Assembly: GCA_913051715.1 (NCBI GenBank)
Contig: CAJXCG010000011.1
Coordinates: 1 to 32,473, forward strand
Origin: an uncultured Rhodobiaceae bacterium
GTDB lineage: Bacteria; Pseudomonadota; Alphaproteobacteria; RS24
DNA: 32,473 nt
Direction: 5' to 3'
The position numbers and the translations under genes were made by a program. This document shows positions 16,143 through 24,735 of this stretch, one piece after another; the stretch's first letter is position 1, and each line of letters begins with the position of its first letter. The notes below the pieces were generated by a model, which was given only the letters and a program-made list of their open reading frames with translations, was not told the origin of the DNA and ran no database searches.

Positions 16143-18188
16143 ATGCGTGTTTTATCTTATTTGGTTTTGCCGGCCATTATCCTTGTGATCACGGCGTTTG
16201 CTTGGGTATTGTTCCAGTCGGCGGAAAACACCCGCACGGTGATGGTGTCGGATGTGGCGCTGTCGCCCTGGGACGCGCTTACGGGTGCGGAAATCACCCG
16301 CGCCGCCGCTGCCGTAAAAGCTCGCCATGGCGTTGATGTCATCATAACCCGCATCAGTCTGCGCCAGCCCGAAAAAGCCGTCGCGCTGGCCTGGCAGCAG
16401 GGCCAAGTACCCGCGCGCGAGGCGGAAATGACGTTTCGTCATGCGGGCCAGTCCTTTGTGACGAATTTTGATTTAAACGCCAACACGCTTGCGCCGTCCA
16501 CCATCATACGCGGCGGGCAGCCCATGTTGTCGCCGCAGGGCGAGTTGTTCCCCGTGGTCGAAAAAATCAACGCCAATGAAGAGCTTGTCAGTATCTTGGC
16601 GGCGCGCGGCGTGGCCGAGGGCGAGGGCTTGTGTCTGCCGCGCACCATTGGTCGCTTTTTCGCCGATAAGGTTGATGTGCGTAATGCCCGCATCGTGCGG
16701 CTGGATTGTTTCAATATTGCAAGCACAGGCGGCTTGGGTATTTTGCCGACCACAAATGCTTTTGCGCGACCGATTGAGGGCATCAGCATTTTATACGACA
16801 TTGACCGCGAGGCGATTGTCGAGATCACCGACAGCTATGCAGACGGCAATTTCCCGCCGCATGATGTCTCGGCCGATGAATATCACAATGGGGCGCTGGA
16901 GACCCGCGCGCCGGTCAAGCCGGTGGTGACGTCGCGTCCGCAGGGACAAAATTTTTCCATACGCGGCGGACAAATTGACTGGCAGGGTTGGCAGTTTTGG
17001 CTGCGCTTCGACCCGCGGCAGGGCACGGTGCTGAACCGGGTCGGTCATCGCACGCCGGACGGCTTGCGCTCGGTGGCCTATGAAATTGCCATGTCGGAAA
17101 TGTTTGTGCCCTATCACGACAATAACGCACATTGGTTTTACCGCGCCTATTATGACATGGGCGAGTTTGGCTTTGGCAATATGGCGACGCCCCTGAAAGG
17201 CGCTGATTGTCCGGCCCATGCGGTGTTTCAGGATGTGACTTTGTATCTGCCCGACGGCGCGCCTTACAAGGCGGCGCGGCGCGTGTGCATTTTCGAACAT
17301 GATCCGGGCTATCCGGCATGGCGGCATTACGAATCGCTCTATGAGGGCGTGCCGGGGATGGACATTCACCAATCGCGCAGGGCGACCGAACTGGTCGTCC
17401 GCATGGTCGCCACAATCGGCAATTATGACTATTTCCAAGATTATGTTTTTCGCCAAGACGGACAACTGCGCATCCGGCTGATTTCTACCGGTGTCGATGC
17501 CGTCAAGGCCGTGTTCTCACAAACGCTTGCCGATGCGCGCGCCGCGGAAGAAACCCAAACCGGCACATTGGTGGCGCCCAACCGCCTTGCGGTCAATCAC
17601 GACCATTTTTTCAGCTATCGCATTGATATGGATGTCGACGGGCGCGCGAATAATTTTTCGCGGCAGAAATTGCGCGCCGTGCGCCAGCCCGAGGGCGCAC
17701 CGCGCAGCGGCATTTGGGGGCTGCAAACCGAGCGCGTGACCACCGAAAGCCAAGCCCAGACAAAAATGGATGCGCGCCAGCCGGCGCTGTTGGTGTTTTC
17801 CAGCGCGGACAAGAATAATGCCATGGGCTATCCCAGCGCCTATCAGATTATGATGCCGAATATTGACCCGCTTGTGCCGGCCTTGGATGCCGCGTTTCAG
17901 CGCGCCTATTTTGTCAGAAACAACCTCTGGGTGACGCGCTATAAGCGGCCGGAAATATTCGCCGCGGGCATGCAGACCAACCAATCGGCTTCGTGGTTGG
18001 GGCTGCCCGAATATATTTTCGACAATGAAAATCTTGAAAACGAAGATCTCGTTGCTTGGGTGACGGTTGGGTTTCATCATGTGCCGATGGCGGAAGACTG
18101 GCCGGTCATGCCGTCCAAAGTAGATGAAATTATTCTCAAACCGCGCAATTATTTCGACCGCAACCCGGCGATAGACCTGCCCAACTGA
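16143..18188 (+). CDS. copper (topaquinone) amine oxidase, membrane-anchored
   Basis: This 681-residue protein starts with one hydrophobic segment (about residues 3-25), either an uncleaved anchor or signal peptide, so the enzyme faces the periplasm. All active-site elements are present. The cofactor motif ATIGNYDYF puts the topaquinone precursor at Tyr428, the catalytic base Asp338 is in YYDMGEFGFG, two copper ligands are His486 and His488 in NHDHFFSY, and the third is His646 in HHVPMAEDWP. It oxidises primary amines to aldehydes, NH3 and H2O2. GGGGGA lies 7 nt before ATG 16143; ATG 16137 is too close to it. The gene is 59 nt after the Old Yellow Enzyme gene. It is near the typical length of bacterial copper amine oxidases (about 640-680). 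Confidence 0.95.
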   Translation: MRVLSYLVLPAIILVITAFAWVLFQSAENTRTVMVSDVALSPWDALTGAEITRAAAAVKARHGVDVIITRISLRQPEKAVALAWQQGQVPAREAEMTFRHAGQSFVTNFDLNANTLAPSTIIRGGQPMLSPQGELFPVVEKINANEELVSILAARGVAEGEGLCLPRTIGRFFADKVDVRNARIVRLDCFNIASTGGLGILPTTNAFARPIEGISILYDIDREAIVEITDSYADGNFPPHDVSADEYHNGALETRAPVKPVVTSRPQGQNFSIRGGQIDWQGWQFWLRFDPRQGTVLNRVGHRTPDGLRSVAYEIAMSEMFVPYHDNNAHWFYRAYYDMGEFGFGNMATPLKGADCPAHAVFQDVTLYLPDGAPYKAARRVCIFEHDPGYPAWRHYESLYEGVPGMDIHQSRRATELVVRMVATIGNYDYFQDYVFRQDGQLRIRLISTGVDAVKAVFSQTLADARAAEETQTGTLVAPNRLAVNHDHFFSYRIDMDVDGRANNFSRQKLRAVRQPEGAPRSGIWGLQTERVTTESQAQTKMDARQPALLVFSSADKNNAMGYPSAYQIMMPNIDPLVPALDAAFQRAYFVRNNLWVTRYKRPEIFAAGMQTNQSASWLGLPEYIFDNENLENEDLVAWVTVGFHHVPMAEDWPVMPSKVDEIILKPRNYFDRNPAIDLPN

Positions 18189-18284
18189 TCTTGTACATGC
18201 ATCGGCTGGGGCCCGATTTTGTCGCATTGTACCGCGCTGAATTCATTCTAAATCTTTTACTTGGTAATGGATGGTGTGAACGCG

Positions 18285-19847
18285 ATGCGCGAGCAAATTG
18301 TCATTTTGTGGTTTAAACGCGACCTGCGGGTTGTCGACCATGCGCCTTTGGCGGCCGCTGCCGCGTGCGGTCTGCCCGTTTTGCCGCTCTATATTGTGGA
18401 GCCTGATTATTGGCGCCAGCCCTTTGCCTCGAGCCGCCACTGGCATTTTATTCACGACAGCCTCGCAGACTTGCACGGGATGTGCGCGCGTCTGGGTCAG
18501 CCCATGGCCGTGCACACGGGCGATGCGGTGGCCGTGTTCAAGAAACTGCACAGCGCGTTTGATGTCACGGCGATATACGCGCATGAAGAAATCGGCAATG
18601 ATTGGACCTATAAACGCGACACGCAGGTTTTGGCATGGTGCGCGGAAACAGGCATTGCGCTGCACGAATTTCCGACAAATGGCGTCGTGCGGCGGCTGAA
18701 AACCCGCGACAACTGGGCCGGCATCCGCAATCGACGCATGGCGCAGCCTTGTGTGGCGACGCCTGCTGCGCTCACGCCGCTTGGCGCGCGCAATACGGGC
18801 TTCGAGTTGGGGGCGTTGCCCGACAAAGCCGATGCGCTGTTCGGCGCGCCGCCGCCCGGCGCGGTTCAGCGCGGTGGCCGTGCCGAGGGTGAGAAATTAC
18901 TGCAATCGTTTTTGACCACCCGTGGGCGACACTACACGGCGCATATGTCGGCACCGGGCCTTTCGGAGATTTATGGCTCGCGCCTGTCCGCGCATTTGAC
19001 ATGGGGCACGCTGTCGGCGCGCGAGGTCGATCAGGCGACTGCCAAATGTCAGGCGCAGCTATCGGGTGAGGCGGCGCGGGCATGGAAACGCCCGCTTGCG
19101 GCGTTCCGGTCGCGGCTGGCATGGCGGTGTCATTTTATGCAAAAGCTGGAAGACCAACCCTCGATCGAGCACAAAGCTATGCACGCGTTTTTCGATGGTA
19201 TGCGCGAAGACAGTTTCGACCCCGAGCTGTTCGCCGCCTGGCAGGCCGGACGCACAGGCTATCCGCTGGTCGATGCGTGCATGAGAAATTTGACCGCAAA
19301 TGGCTGGATCACGTTCAGGATGCGGGCGATGCTGGTGAGCTTTGCGAGTTATGATTTATGGCTGGATTGGCGGCAAACGGGGTATGTGCTGGCGCGCCTT
19401 TTCACCGATTACGAGCCGGGCATTCACTACAGCCAGCTGCAAATGCAATCCGGCGTAACCGGCATTAACGCCATACGCATTTATAATCCGGTGAAACAAT
19501 CTTACGACCACGACCCGGACGGCGCGTTTATCAAAAAATGGGTGCCCGAATTAACAGACGTACCTTCGGCATTTGTGCACGAACCATGGAAAATGAGCCG
19601 TGCCATGCAGCAAGAAAGCGGCTGCATCATCGGACAAGACTATCCCGAGCCCGTGGTTGACCACCGCGCGGCGGTGCGCGCGGCCCGCGAAAAAATGGCG
19701 CGCATCCGCAAAATGCAAGGGTTTTCCGATGCCTCAAAAATGGTGCATGCAAAACTTGGCAGCCGCAAGCGTACGCGGCGTAAAGCCCGTTCCGGCGCGC
19801 GCGCGCCCGCGGCGCAACTGGATATGCTCAATCTCCTCGACGGCTAG
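18285..19847 (+). CDS. photolyase/cryptochrome family flavoprotein with non-canonical active site
   Basis: This 520-residue protein has an N-terminal alpha/beta antenna domain (VILWFKRDLRVVDHAPL, 6-22) and a C-terminal FAD domain (TGYPLVDACMRNL, 324-336; DWRQTG; IYNPVKQ, 399-405; KKWVPEL). Compared from memory with E. coli photolyase, the CPD-contacting Glu of WREFY is replaced by Cys282 (WRCHF). The Asn of WMHNR is Phe (WITFR), and the FAD-proximal WQW is LQM, so two canonical Trp are lost. The C-terminus is basic (RKRTRRKAR near residue 495), perhaps a DNA-binding tail. It may repair DNA by a variant route or act as a blue-light sensor. The start at 18285 yields the usual MREQIVILW beginning; TTG/ATG codons further up are possible. 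Confidence 0.9.
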   Translation: MREQIVILWFKRDLRVVDHAPLAAAAACGLPVLPLYIVEPDYWRQPFASSRHWHFIHDSLADLHGMCARLGQPMAVHTGDAVAVFKKLHSAFDVTAIYAHEEIGNDWTYKRDTQVLAWCAETGIALHEFPTNGVVRRLKTRDNWAGIRNRRMAQPCVATPAALTPLGARNTGFELGALPDKADALFGAPPPGAVQRGGRAEGEKLLQSFLTTRGRHYTAHMSAPGLSEIYGSRLSAHLTWGTLSAREVDQATAKCQAQLSGEAARAWKRPLAAFRSRLAWRCHFMQKLEDQPSIEHKAMHAFFDGMREDSFDPELFAAWQAGRTGYPLVDACMRNLTANGWITFRMRAMLVSFASYDLWLDWRQTGYVLARLFTDYEPGIHYSQLQMQSGVTGINAIRIYNPVKQSYDHDPDGAFIKKWVPELTDVPSAFVHEPWKMSRAMQQESGCIIGQDYPEPVVDHRAAVRAAREKMARIRKMQGFSDASKMVHAKLGSRKRTRRKARSGARAPAAQLDMLNLLDG

Positions 19848-19923
19848 CACGCGGCAGGCCCAAAAAAATCAGGACAAGCCAGCAGACAACGTCTAACCTA
19901 GTTTTACGAGTGGGGAGGCAAAT

Positions 19924-20313
19924 ATGGCGATTGAGAAGAAACTATTCCGCGACGGCCCGTATGCAGATTTGTTCTGCCAGGGCGTGAGGGTTGGCGATAC
20001 GCTGTATATGGCGGGGCAGGTCGGCACGGACGAGACCGGCGCGGCACCCGACGATCTGGTCGGCCAAATGAAGTGCGCCTATGCCCACGTCGAGACAGTG
20101 TTGGCCGAATTTGGCGCCACGATGGACAATGTGGTCGATGAGACATGGTTTGTGACGGATATTGACGACACCATGGCGAAAGTCGGGGATTTGTTCGCCG
20201 CGCGCGGCGAGATCTACGGCAAAAAGCCGGAAGTGGCCCAGACGCTTGTGCAGGTGGTGGCGCTGGTCGACCCGTCCTTTAAAATTGAGATCAAATGTGT
20301 GGCTGTTTTGTAA
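19924..20313 (+). CDS. RidA (YjgF/YER057c/UK114) family protein
   Basis: This 129-residue protein has the typical RidA length and fold signature: GDTLYMAGQVGTD near residues 24-36, an amphipathic helix with LVGQMKCAYAHVETVLAEFG, and the terminal strands TLVQVVALVDPSFKIEIKCVAV. RidA proteins hydrolyse reactive enamine/imine intermediates as trimers. The catalytic Arg of true RidA (in PARSCVEVAAL) is not present: the aligned stretch here is PEVAQTLVQVVAL. It therefore belongs to one of the other Rid subgroups, whose activity is often unknown. GGGGAGG lies 5 nt before the ATG, a strong site. Following an amine oxidase, a role in handling imines would be sensible but is not shown. Confidence 0.92.
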   Translation: MAIEKKLFRDGPYADLFCQGVRVGDTLYMAGQVGTDETGAAPDDLVGQMKCAYAHVETVLAEFGATMDNVVDETWFVTDIDDTMAKVGDLFAARGEIYGKKPEVAQTLVQVVALVDPSFKIEIKCVAVL

Positions 20314-20332
20314 ATCGCCCTTAGCTTGAGTG

Positions 20333-20355
20333 TTTGCCTTCGGGCAAAAATTTTG
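20333..20355 (+). terminator. possible weak terminator: UUCG-loop hairpin
   Basis: TTTGCC (20333-20338) pairs with GGCAAA (20343-20348) around a TTCG tetraloop, followed by AATTTTG. The stem is short and the T-run only four bases, so it may only attenuate transcription between the RidA gene and the dioxygenase gene. Confidence 0.35.
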
Positions 20356-20382
20356 TGTAGCTTGTTAAAGGAGAAACTGATT

Positions 20383-21279
20383 ATGACCGATTTGGTTCAC
20401 CTTTCCGCGGACGCCGACACACAAACCATTGTTGATACGCTGACGCGCGACGGCGCGCTGATACTTGATAATGTCGTTGATGCGGATTTTTTGGCTGCGC
20501 TGCGGGCGGAAACCGACCCGTATATGGAAGCCACGAGCAACGGGGCCGATGACTTTGCCGGTCGCCAGACAACCCGCACGGGCGGCTTGATGATGCGGTC
20601 GGAAAAATGCCGTGCCCTTATTGGCGATCGGCGCATTCTGGATCCGTGCGAAAAATATCTGGAACCTTATTGCGAGCGCGTGCAGTTGCACCTGACCCAG
20701 ATCATTCGTATTCGACCCGGGCAGGGCGCGCAGCCCATTCACCGCGACCGTTGGGCGTGGGGGAAGCATTTGGCGCATCTCGAGCCGCAGTTCAACACTA
20801 TTTGGGCGATCACGGATTTCACCTCGGAAAACGGAGCTACCCAAGTTGTGCCGGGCAGCACCCAATGGGCAGATGATGTTGACATTGCGCCGGAAAAAAT
20901 TACGCAAGCCGAAATGTCGGCCGGCTCGGTGCTGATTTATTCCGGCTCGGTGTTTCACAGCGGTGGCGAAAACCGCAGTCAGGCTGACCGTATCGGCATC
21001 AACATCACCTATGCGCTGGGTTGGTTGCGCCAGGAAGAAAACCAGTATTTGTCGTGTCCGCCCGAACTTGCAAAAACCCTGTCGCCGGAACTGCAACAGC
21101 TTGCCGGTTATGCGATGGGGCAATACGCGCTGGGCTATTATACACCGCCGGGTGATCCTGGCGTGCACCCCGAGGTAGTGCCGCCCGAATTTGCGCTCGG
21201 CGTTGAGAGTGACGGCGCGACGCTGGGGTCGAGCGACGACTTTGAGAAGACTGCCAAGATCGGCGCCGGTCAGAACTAG
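20383..21279 (+). CDS. phytanoyl-CoA dioxygenase (PhyH) family protein
   Basis: This 298-residue Fe(II)/2-oxoglutarate dioxygenase-type protein has iron ligands His120 and Asp122 in PIHRDRWAW, His192 in SVFHSGGENRS, and a downstream Arg203 (ADRIGINITY) suited to bind 2-oxoglutarate. ATQVVPGST (152-160) is the conserved strand before the distal His. PhyH-family members hydroxylate diverse substrates, so the acyl-CoA name should not be taken literally. The start at 20383 has AAAGGAGA about 8 nt upstream; the frame opens 19 codons earlier without a site. It is the second jelly-roll-type oxygenase of this gene run, after the one at 11988, and not obviously its paralogue. Confidence 0.92.
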   Translation: MTDLVHLSADADTQTIVDTLTRDGALILDNVVDADFLAALRAETDPYMEATSNGADDFAGRQTTRTGGLMMRSEKCRALIGDRRILDPCEKYLEPYCERVQLHLTQIIRIRPGQGAQPIHRDRWAWGKHLAHLEPQFNTIWAITDFTSENGATQVVPGSTQWADDVDIAPEKITQAEMSAGSVLIYSGSVFHSGGENRSQADRIGINITYALGWLRQEENQYLSCPPELAKTLSPELQQLAGYAMGQYALGYYTPPGDPGVHPEVVPPEFALGVESDGATLGSSDDFEKTAKIGAGQN

Positions 21280-21332
21280 CGGACGGCGTATGGGAAGTTT
21301 CGCGTTCTGCGTGGTGTGAGTGAGGTGTTCGA

Positions 21333-22235
21333 ATGTTGGTGTCGCGCAAACGCACCCTGGAAATACTGGATCAGGCCCAGGATGATGACCGGACAAGCCG
21401 CTATGTCGACCGCTTTCTGAGTGTTCTGATTATTTCAAATATTGTCGCGGTATCATTGGAATCCGTCGAAAGCATCGGGCTTGCCTATAGGTCGGCCTTT
21501 CTGGTTTTTGAATATTTCTCAGTGACGATTTTCGCCGTTGAATATATTATGCGTATCTGGGCCAGCGCCGAGCGCGAAAACGGCAGCGCGCAAAGCATAA
21601 CCGGGCGGCGTCTGGCCTATATTTTCAGTTTCAACGGCTTGGTTGATCTCATCGCCATTTTACCAAGTCTGTTGGCGCTGATCGCTGGCAATGTGGATTT
21701 GCGCTGGGTGCGCGTGGTGCGATTGCTGCGTATTTTGAAAATCTCGAATTATTCCTCGGCACTGGAAGACTTGGCCTCGGCAATATATGAGGAGCGGCGG
21801 TCTTTTTTGGCGGCGTCGTATTTGTTCTGTATTGCGCTGTTTATTGCCAGCGCGCTTATGTATGTCGTCGAACGCCATGCCCAGCCCGACGCGTTTGCCT
21901 CGATACCCGAAACCATGTGGTGGGCGCTGATCACCCTGACAACGGTCGGCTATGGCGATGTGTCGCCCGTGACGCCGTTGGGCAAGGCCGTGGGCGCGCT
22001 GACGGCGTTGATGGGCGTGTGCACGGTTGCACTGCTGACGGGTATCATCGCCAATGCGTTTGCCTCGCAGGTCAGTCGTAAAAAAGACATTTTGATGGCC
22101 GAGGTCAGCCACGCGCTGCAAGACGGTGTCATTAGCGAAGACGAATTTGAAAAAATCGAGCATCTGCGCCGCGAACTTAACTTGCCGGAAGCGCAGGTGC
22201 GCGCCATTGTGGAAATTATGTACAAGGACCGTTAG
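21333..22235 (+). CDS. voltage-gated-type potassium channel (six-helix ion transporter family)
   Basis: This 300-residue inner-membrane protein has the six-helix Kv plan: S1 about 26-44, S2 55-76, S3 96-119, S4 with basic residues every third position (Arg124, 127, 130, 133, Lys136), S5 158-179, pore helix and filter TTVGYGD (203-209), and S6 215-245. The filter indicates K+ selectivity. The cytosolic tail (246-300) contains ALQDGVISEDEF followed by a predicted helix pair, reminiscent of a degenerate EF-hand with only one acidic ligand position conserved. It should form a tetramer. The ATG has only a modest ribosome site (GTGAG). It is 31 nt before the methyltransferase gene. Confidence 0.95.
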   Translation: MLVSRKRTLEILDQAQDDDRTSRYVDRFLSVLIISNIVAVSLESVESIGLAYRSAFLVFEYFSVTIFAVEYIMRIWASAERENGSAQSITGRRLAYIFSFNGLVDLIAILPSLLALIAGNVDLRWVRVVRLLRILKISNYSSALEDLASAIYEERRSFLAASYLFCIALFIASALMYVVERHAQPDAFASIPETMWWALITLTTVGYGDVSPVTPLGKAVGALTALMGVCTVALLTGIIANAFASQVSRKKDILMAEVSHALQDGVISEDEFEKIEHLRRELNLPEAQVRAIVEIMYKDR

Positions 22236-22266
22236 CGGCACGAGTTTTATTCAACAGGAGAGAATT

Positions 22267-23112
22267 ATGGCGAACGAACAGCAAATCGAATTTTGGTCGG
22301 GATCCGGCGGCGAGTATTGGGTTGTGAACCAGCAGCAAATGGACACGATGCTTCAGCCTTTGGGGGAGCAGGCTTTGGCGCGCCTTGATCTGGGCGATGT
22401 GCGCCATTTGCTCGATATTGGCTGTGGCACCGGTTCGACAACGCTGGATATCGCCACGCGTCTTGGTGAGGGCGCGCGGGTGACCGGCGCCGATCTGTCG
22501 GTGCCCATGACCGATTATGCGCGTAGCCGATTGGCTCCGGCGGGGATTACCAATGCCGACTTCATGACGTGTGATCTGCAAACAGATACGCTTGAGCCCG
22601 ACATGTTCGACGCCGCGTTTTCGCGCTTCGGCGTGATGTTTTTTGACCAGCCCGTCGTCGGATTCAGCAATATTCGCGGGGCGATGATTTCGGGCGCACC
22701 GCTGGCCTTTGTTTGCTGGCAGGCACCAAGCGAAAACCTCTGGCACAGCCTGGCCGTGGCAACGGCACGCGAATTTATCGACATGCCGGCCCCGCCCGAG
22801 CCGCGCGCACCCGGCCCGTTTGCCTTTGCGGAAACCGACTATGTGACGTCGCTTCTCGAACAGGCCGGTTTCGGCGATATCGTTATTGCGCCGCACAAGC
22901 AAACAGTCGAGATGTTTTCGGGTCAAGATGTACGCAGCGCAGCGGAAAATTTTGCCCGCATCAATCCGGTAATTTCGGCCTTTGTCGCCGAGGCTGGCGA
23001 GGATAAGGCCGAGCCGCTGATTGACGCGCTGGCCGAGGCGTTGACACCCTATCACAAAAACAATGTGCTGAATTTTCCCAGCGCAACCTGGCTGGTTTCG
23101 GCACGCGCCTGA
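22267..23112 (+). CDS. class I SAM-dependent methyltransferase
   Basis: This 281-residue soluble protein carries motif I LLDIGCGTG (48-56), then the acidic end of strand 2 (GADLSVPM), an Asp at the end of strand 3 (FMTCDLQTD) and a post-motif DAAFSRFGVMFFDQP, where FSRFGVMFF is common in UbiE/Coq5-like and arsenite-methyltransferase-like groups. No membrane segment is seen. The start has CAGGAGAG 6-8 nt upstream; an open extension back to 22126 overlaps the channel gene and is rejected. The substrate is unknown. It lies between the K+ channel and the acyl-CoA synthetase genes, with no clear functional tie to either. Confidence 0.93.
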   Translation: MANEQQIEFWSGSGGEYWVVNQQQMDTMLQPLGEQALARLDLGDVRHLLDIGCGTGSTTLDIATRLGEGARVTGADLSVPMTDYARSRLAPAGITNADFMTCDLQTDTLEPDMFDAAFSRFGVMFFDQPVVGFSNIRGAMISGAPLAFVCWQAPSENLWHSLAVATAREFIDMPAPPEPRAPGPFAFAETDYVTSLLEQAGFGDIVIAPHKQTVEMFSGQDVRSAAENFARINPVISAFVAEAGEDKAEPLIDALAEALTPYHKNNVLNFPSATWLVSARA

Positions 23113-23175
23113 GGCGCGGCTTGCTGGTCACCACCGGCTTGGCTAAACTTGTGTGAGACGAAACGGAGTATTGCA

Positions 23176-24717
23176 ATGGCAGTTAAATATTATGACTGGC
23201 TGGCCCACCATGAAGACATTCGCGGCGATAAAATCGCCATTCGCGATCTCGACATGAAACAGGATATTTCCTACCGGCATCTGAACCGCCGCGCCGCCAG
23301 CCTCGCTGCACATTTGCAAAGCAAAGGCGTTCAAAAAGGCGACCGCGTCGCGCTGCTCATTCGTAATTGTCCGGCGTTTTTTGAGGTGCAGTTTGCGTGC
23401 TCCAAAATCGGGGCGATTTGTCTGCCGTTGAACTGGCGTCTGACGCCGAATGAACTGACCTATATTTTGAACGATTCTACCCCCTGCACCCTCGTGCATG
23501 ACCATGTTTTTGCCGATACGGCACCGGATCTGGCAGCCGCGTGCAATATCGCCATGGTGCTGGAGGTGCGCGACCCCGGCGAAGACAGCACATACGAACA
23601 GGCGATGGAGACCAACGAAGCCTTCACGCCGGTCGAAACCACGCATGACGATGTTTGCATGATCATGTACACCTCCGGCACGACAGGCCATCCCAAGGGC
23701 GCGATGATCACGCATGGCATGGTGTTTTACAATATCGTCAATCTCTCCATGCCGGCGGGGGTTGACCAGAAATCGGTGCAGCTTGTGGTGCTGCCATTGT
23801 TTCACACGGGCGGGCTCAACTGCTATGCCAACCCGATTTTGCACGCGGGCGGTGAAATTTTGCTGATGCGCGATTTTGAGCCGGGCGCAGCCTTGGGCGT
23901 GCTGGGCAACGCAGATCTGGGGGTGACGCATTTTTTCGCCGTACCTGCGCCGTATCAGTTCATGATGCAGCACCCGGATTTTGAAACCACAGATTTGAGC
24001 GGGCTTAAAAATGCCGGCGTCGGCGGCGCGCCGTGTGCGGAGGCGATTTTGCAGGGCTGGCTTGGGCGCGGCGTACCCCTGGTGCAGGGCTGGGGCATGA
24101 CCGAAACCAGCCCCGGCGGAATATCGCTGGATGCCAGCGACGCGCTTCGCAAAATTGGGTCCGCCGGCAAAGCGCTGATGCATACCGAGATCCGTATTAT
24201 CGATGAAGACGGTGTTGATGTCGGGCCCGATGAGGTGGGTGAGTTGATCATTAAGGGGCCGAACATCACGCCCGGCTATTGGAACAATCCGGACGCCACC
24301 GAAAAAAGCTTTATCGATGGCTGGCTCAAAACCGGCGATGCCGCCAAGCGCGATGAGGAGGGTTTTGTGTATATCGTGGATAGGTCAAAGGATATGTATA
24401 TTTCCGGCGGTGAAAATGTTTATCCGGCGGAAGTAGAAAACGTCCTTTACCAATTGCCGCAAATCGCCGAAGCCGCGGTCATTGGTGTGCCGAGCGAACG
24501 CTGGGGCGAAACCGGCAAGGCGGTTCTCGTGCTGAAATCGGGTGAAGCGCTTGATGCCGATGCCGTTATTGGTCACTGCATTAAAAATCTGGCAAAGTTT
24601 AAAGTGCCTGGCAGCGTGGAGTTTATTGACGCCTTGCCGCGCAATGCGACGGGCAAGGTGTTGAAACGCAATCTGCGCGAGCTGTATGTTGAAAAAGGTA
24701 CTGCGGCGATCACCTGA
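23176..24717 (+). CDS. AMP-binding acyl-CoA synthetase (class I adenylate-forming)
   Basis: This 513-residue enzyme has the expected motifs in order: P-loop YTSGTTGHPKG (165-175), A4-like LPLFHTGGLN (206-215), A5 GWGMTETSPGG (305-315), A7 LKTGDAAKRDEEGFVYIVDR, the hinge and A8 DMYISGGENVYPAEVE, and A10 NATGKVLKR with the catalytic Lys494. It activates a carboxylic acid to the acyl-AMP and then the CoA thioester. It resembles the FadD13/long-chain and 3-methylmercaptopropionyl-type group, and the exact acid cannot be given. GGAG lies 8 nt before ATG 23176. The start is the one giving MAVKYYDWLAHH, the usual beginning of this subgroup; codons upstream to 23149 add nothing recognisable. Confidence 0.95.
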   Translation: MAVKYYDWLAHHEDIRGDKIAIRDLDMKQDISYRHLNRRAASLAAHLQSKGVQKGDRVALLIRNCPAFFEVQFACSKIGAICLPLNWRLTPNELTYILNDSTPCTLVHDHVFADTAPDLAAACNIAMVLEVRDPGEDSTYEQAMETNEAFTPVETTHDDVCMIMYTSGTTGHPKGAMITHGMVFYNIVNLSMPAGVDQKSVQLVVLPLFHTGGLNCYANPILHAGGEILLMRDFEPGAALGVLGNADLGVTHFFAVPAPYQFMMQHPDFETTDLSGLKNAGVGGAPCAEAILQGWLGRGVPLVQGWGMTETSPGGISLDASDALRKIGSAGKALMHTEIRIIDEDGVDVGPDEVGELIIKGPNITPGYWNNPDATEKSFIDGWLKTGDAAKRDEEGFVYIVDRSKDMYISGGENVYPAEVENVLYQLPQIAEAAVIGVPSERWGETGKAVLVLKSGEALDADAVIGHCIKNLAKFKVPGSVEFIDALPRNATGKVLKRNLRELYVEKGTAAIT

Positions 24718-24735
24718 TAAAAGGGCCGTTAAAAT

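Noticed and set aside
16791-17465. Minus-strand open frames within the copper amine oxidase gene
   Set aside because: The plus strand carries every catalytic residue of the family; the minus frames are compositional shadows.
20365-21396. Minus-strand open frame (343 codons) over the PhyH-family gene
   Set aside because: It is a shadow of a gene with all iron-ligand motifs on the other strand.
22126-22266. Extended start of the methyltransferase
   Set aside because: It overlaps the channel gene in another frame, and CAGGAGAG precedes ATG 22267.
23143-24183. Minus-strand open frame (346 codons) over the acyl-CoA synthetase gene
   Set aside because: It is antisense to a complete adenylate-forming enzyme and its translation shows no domain.
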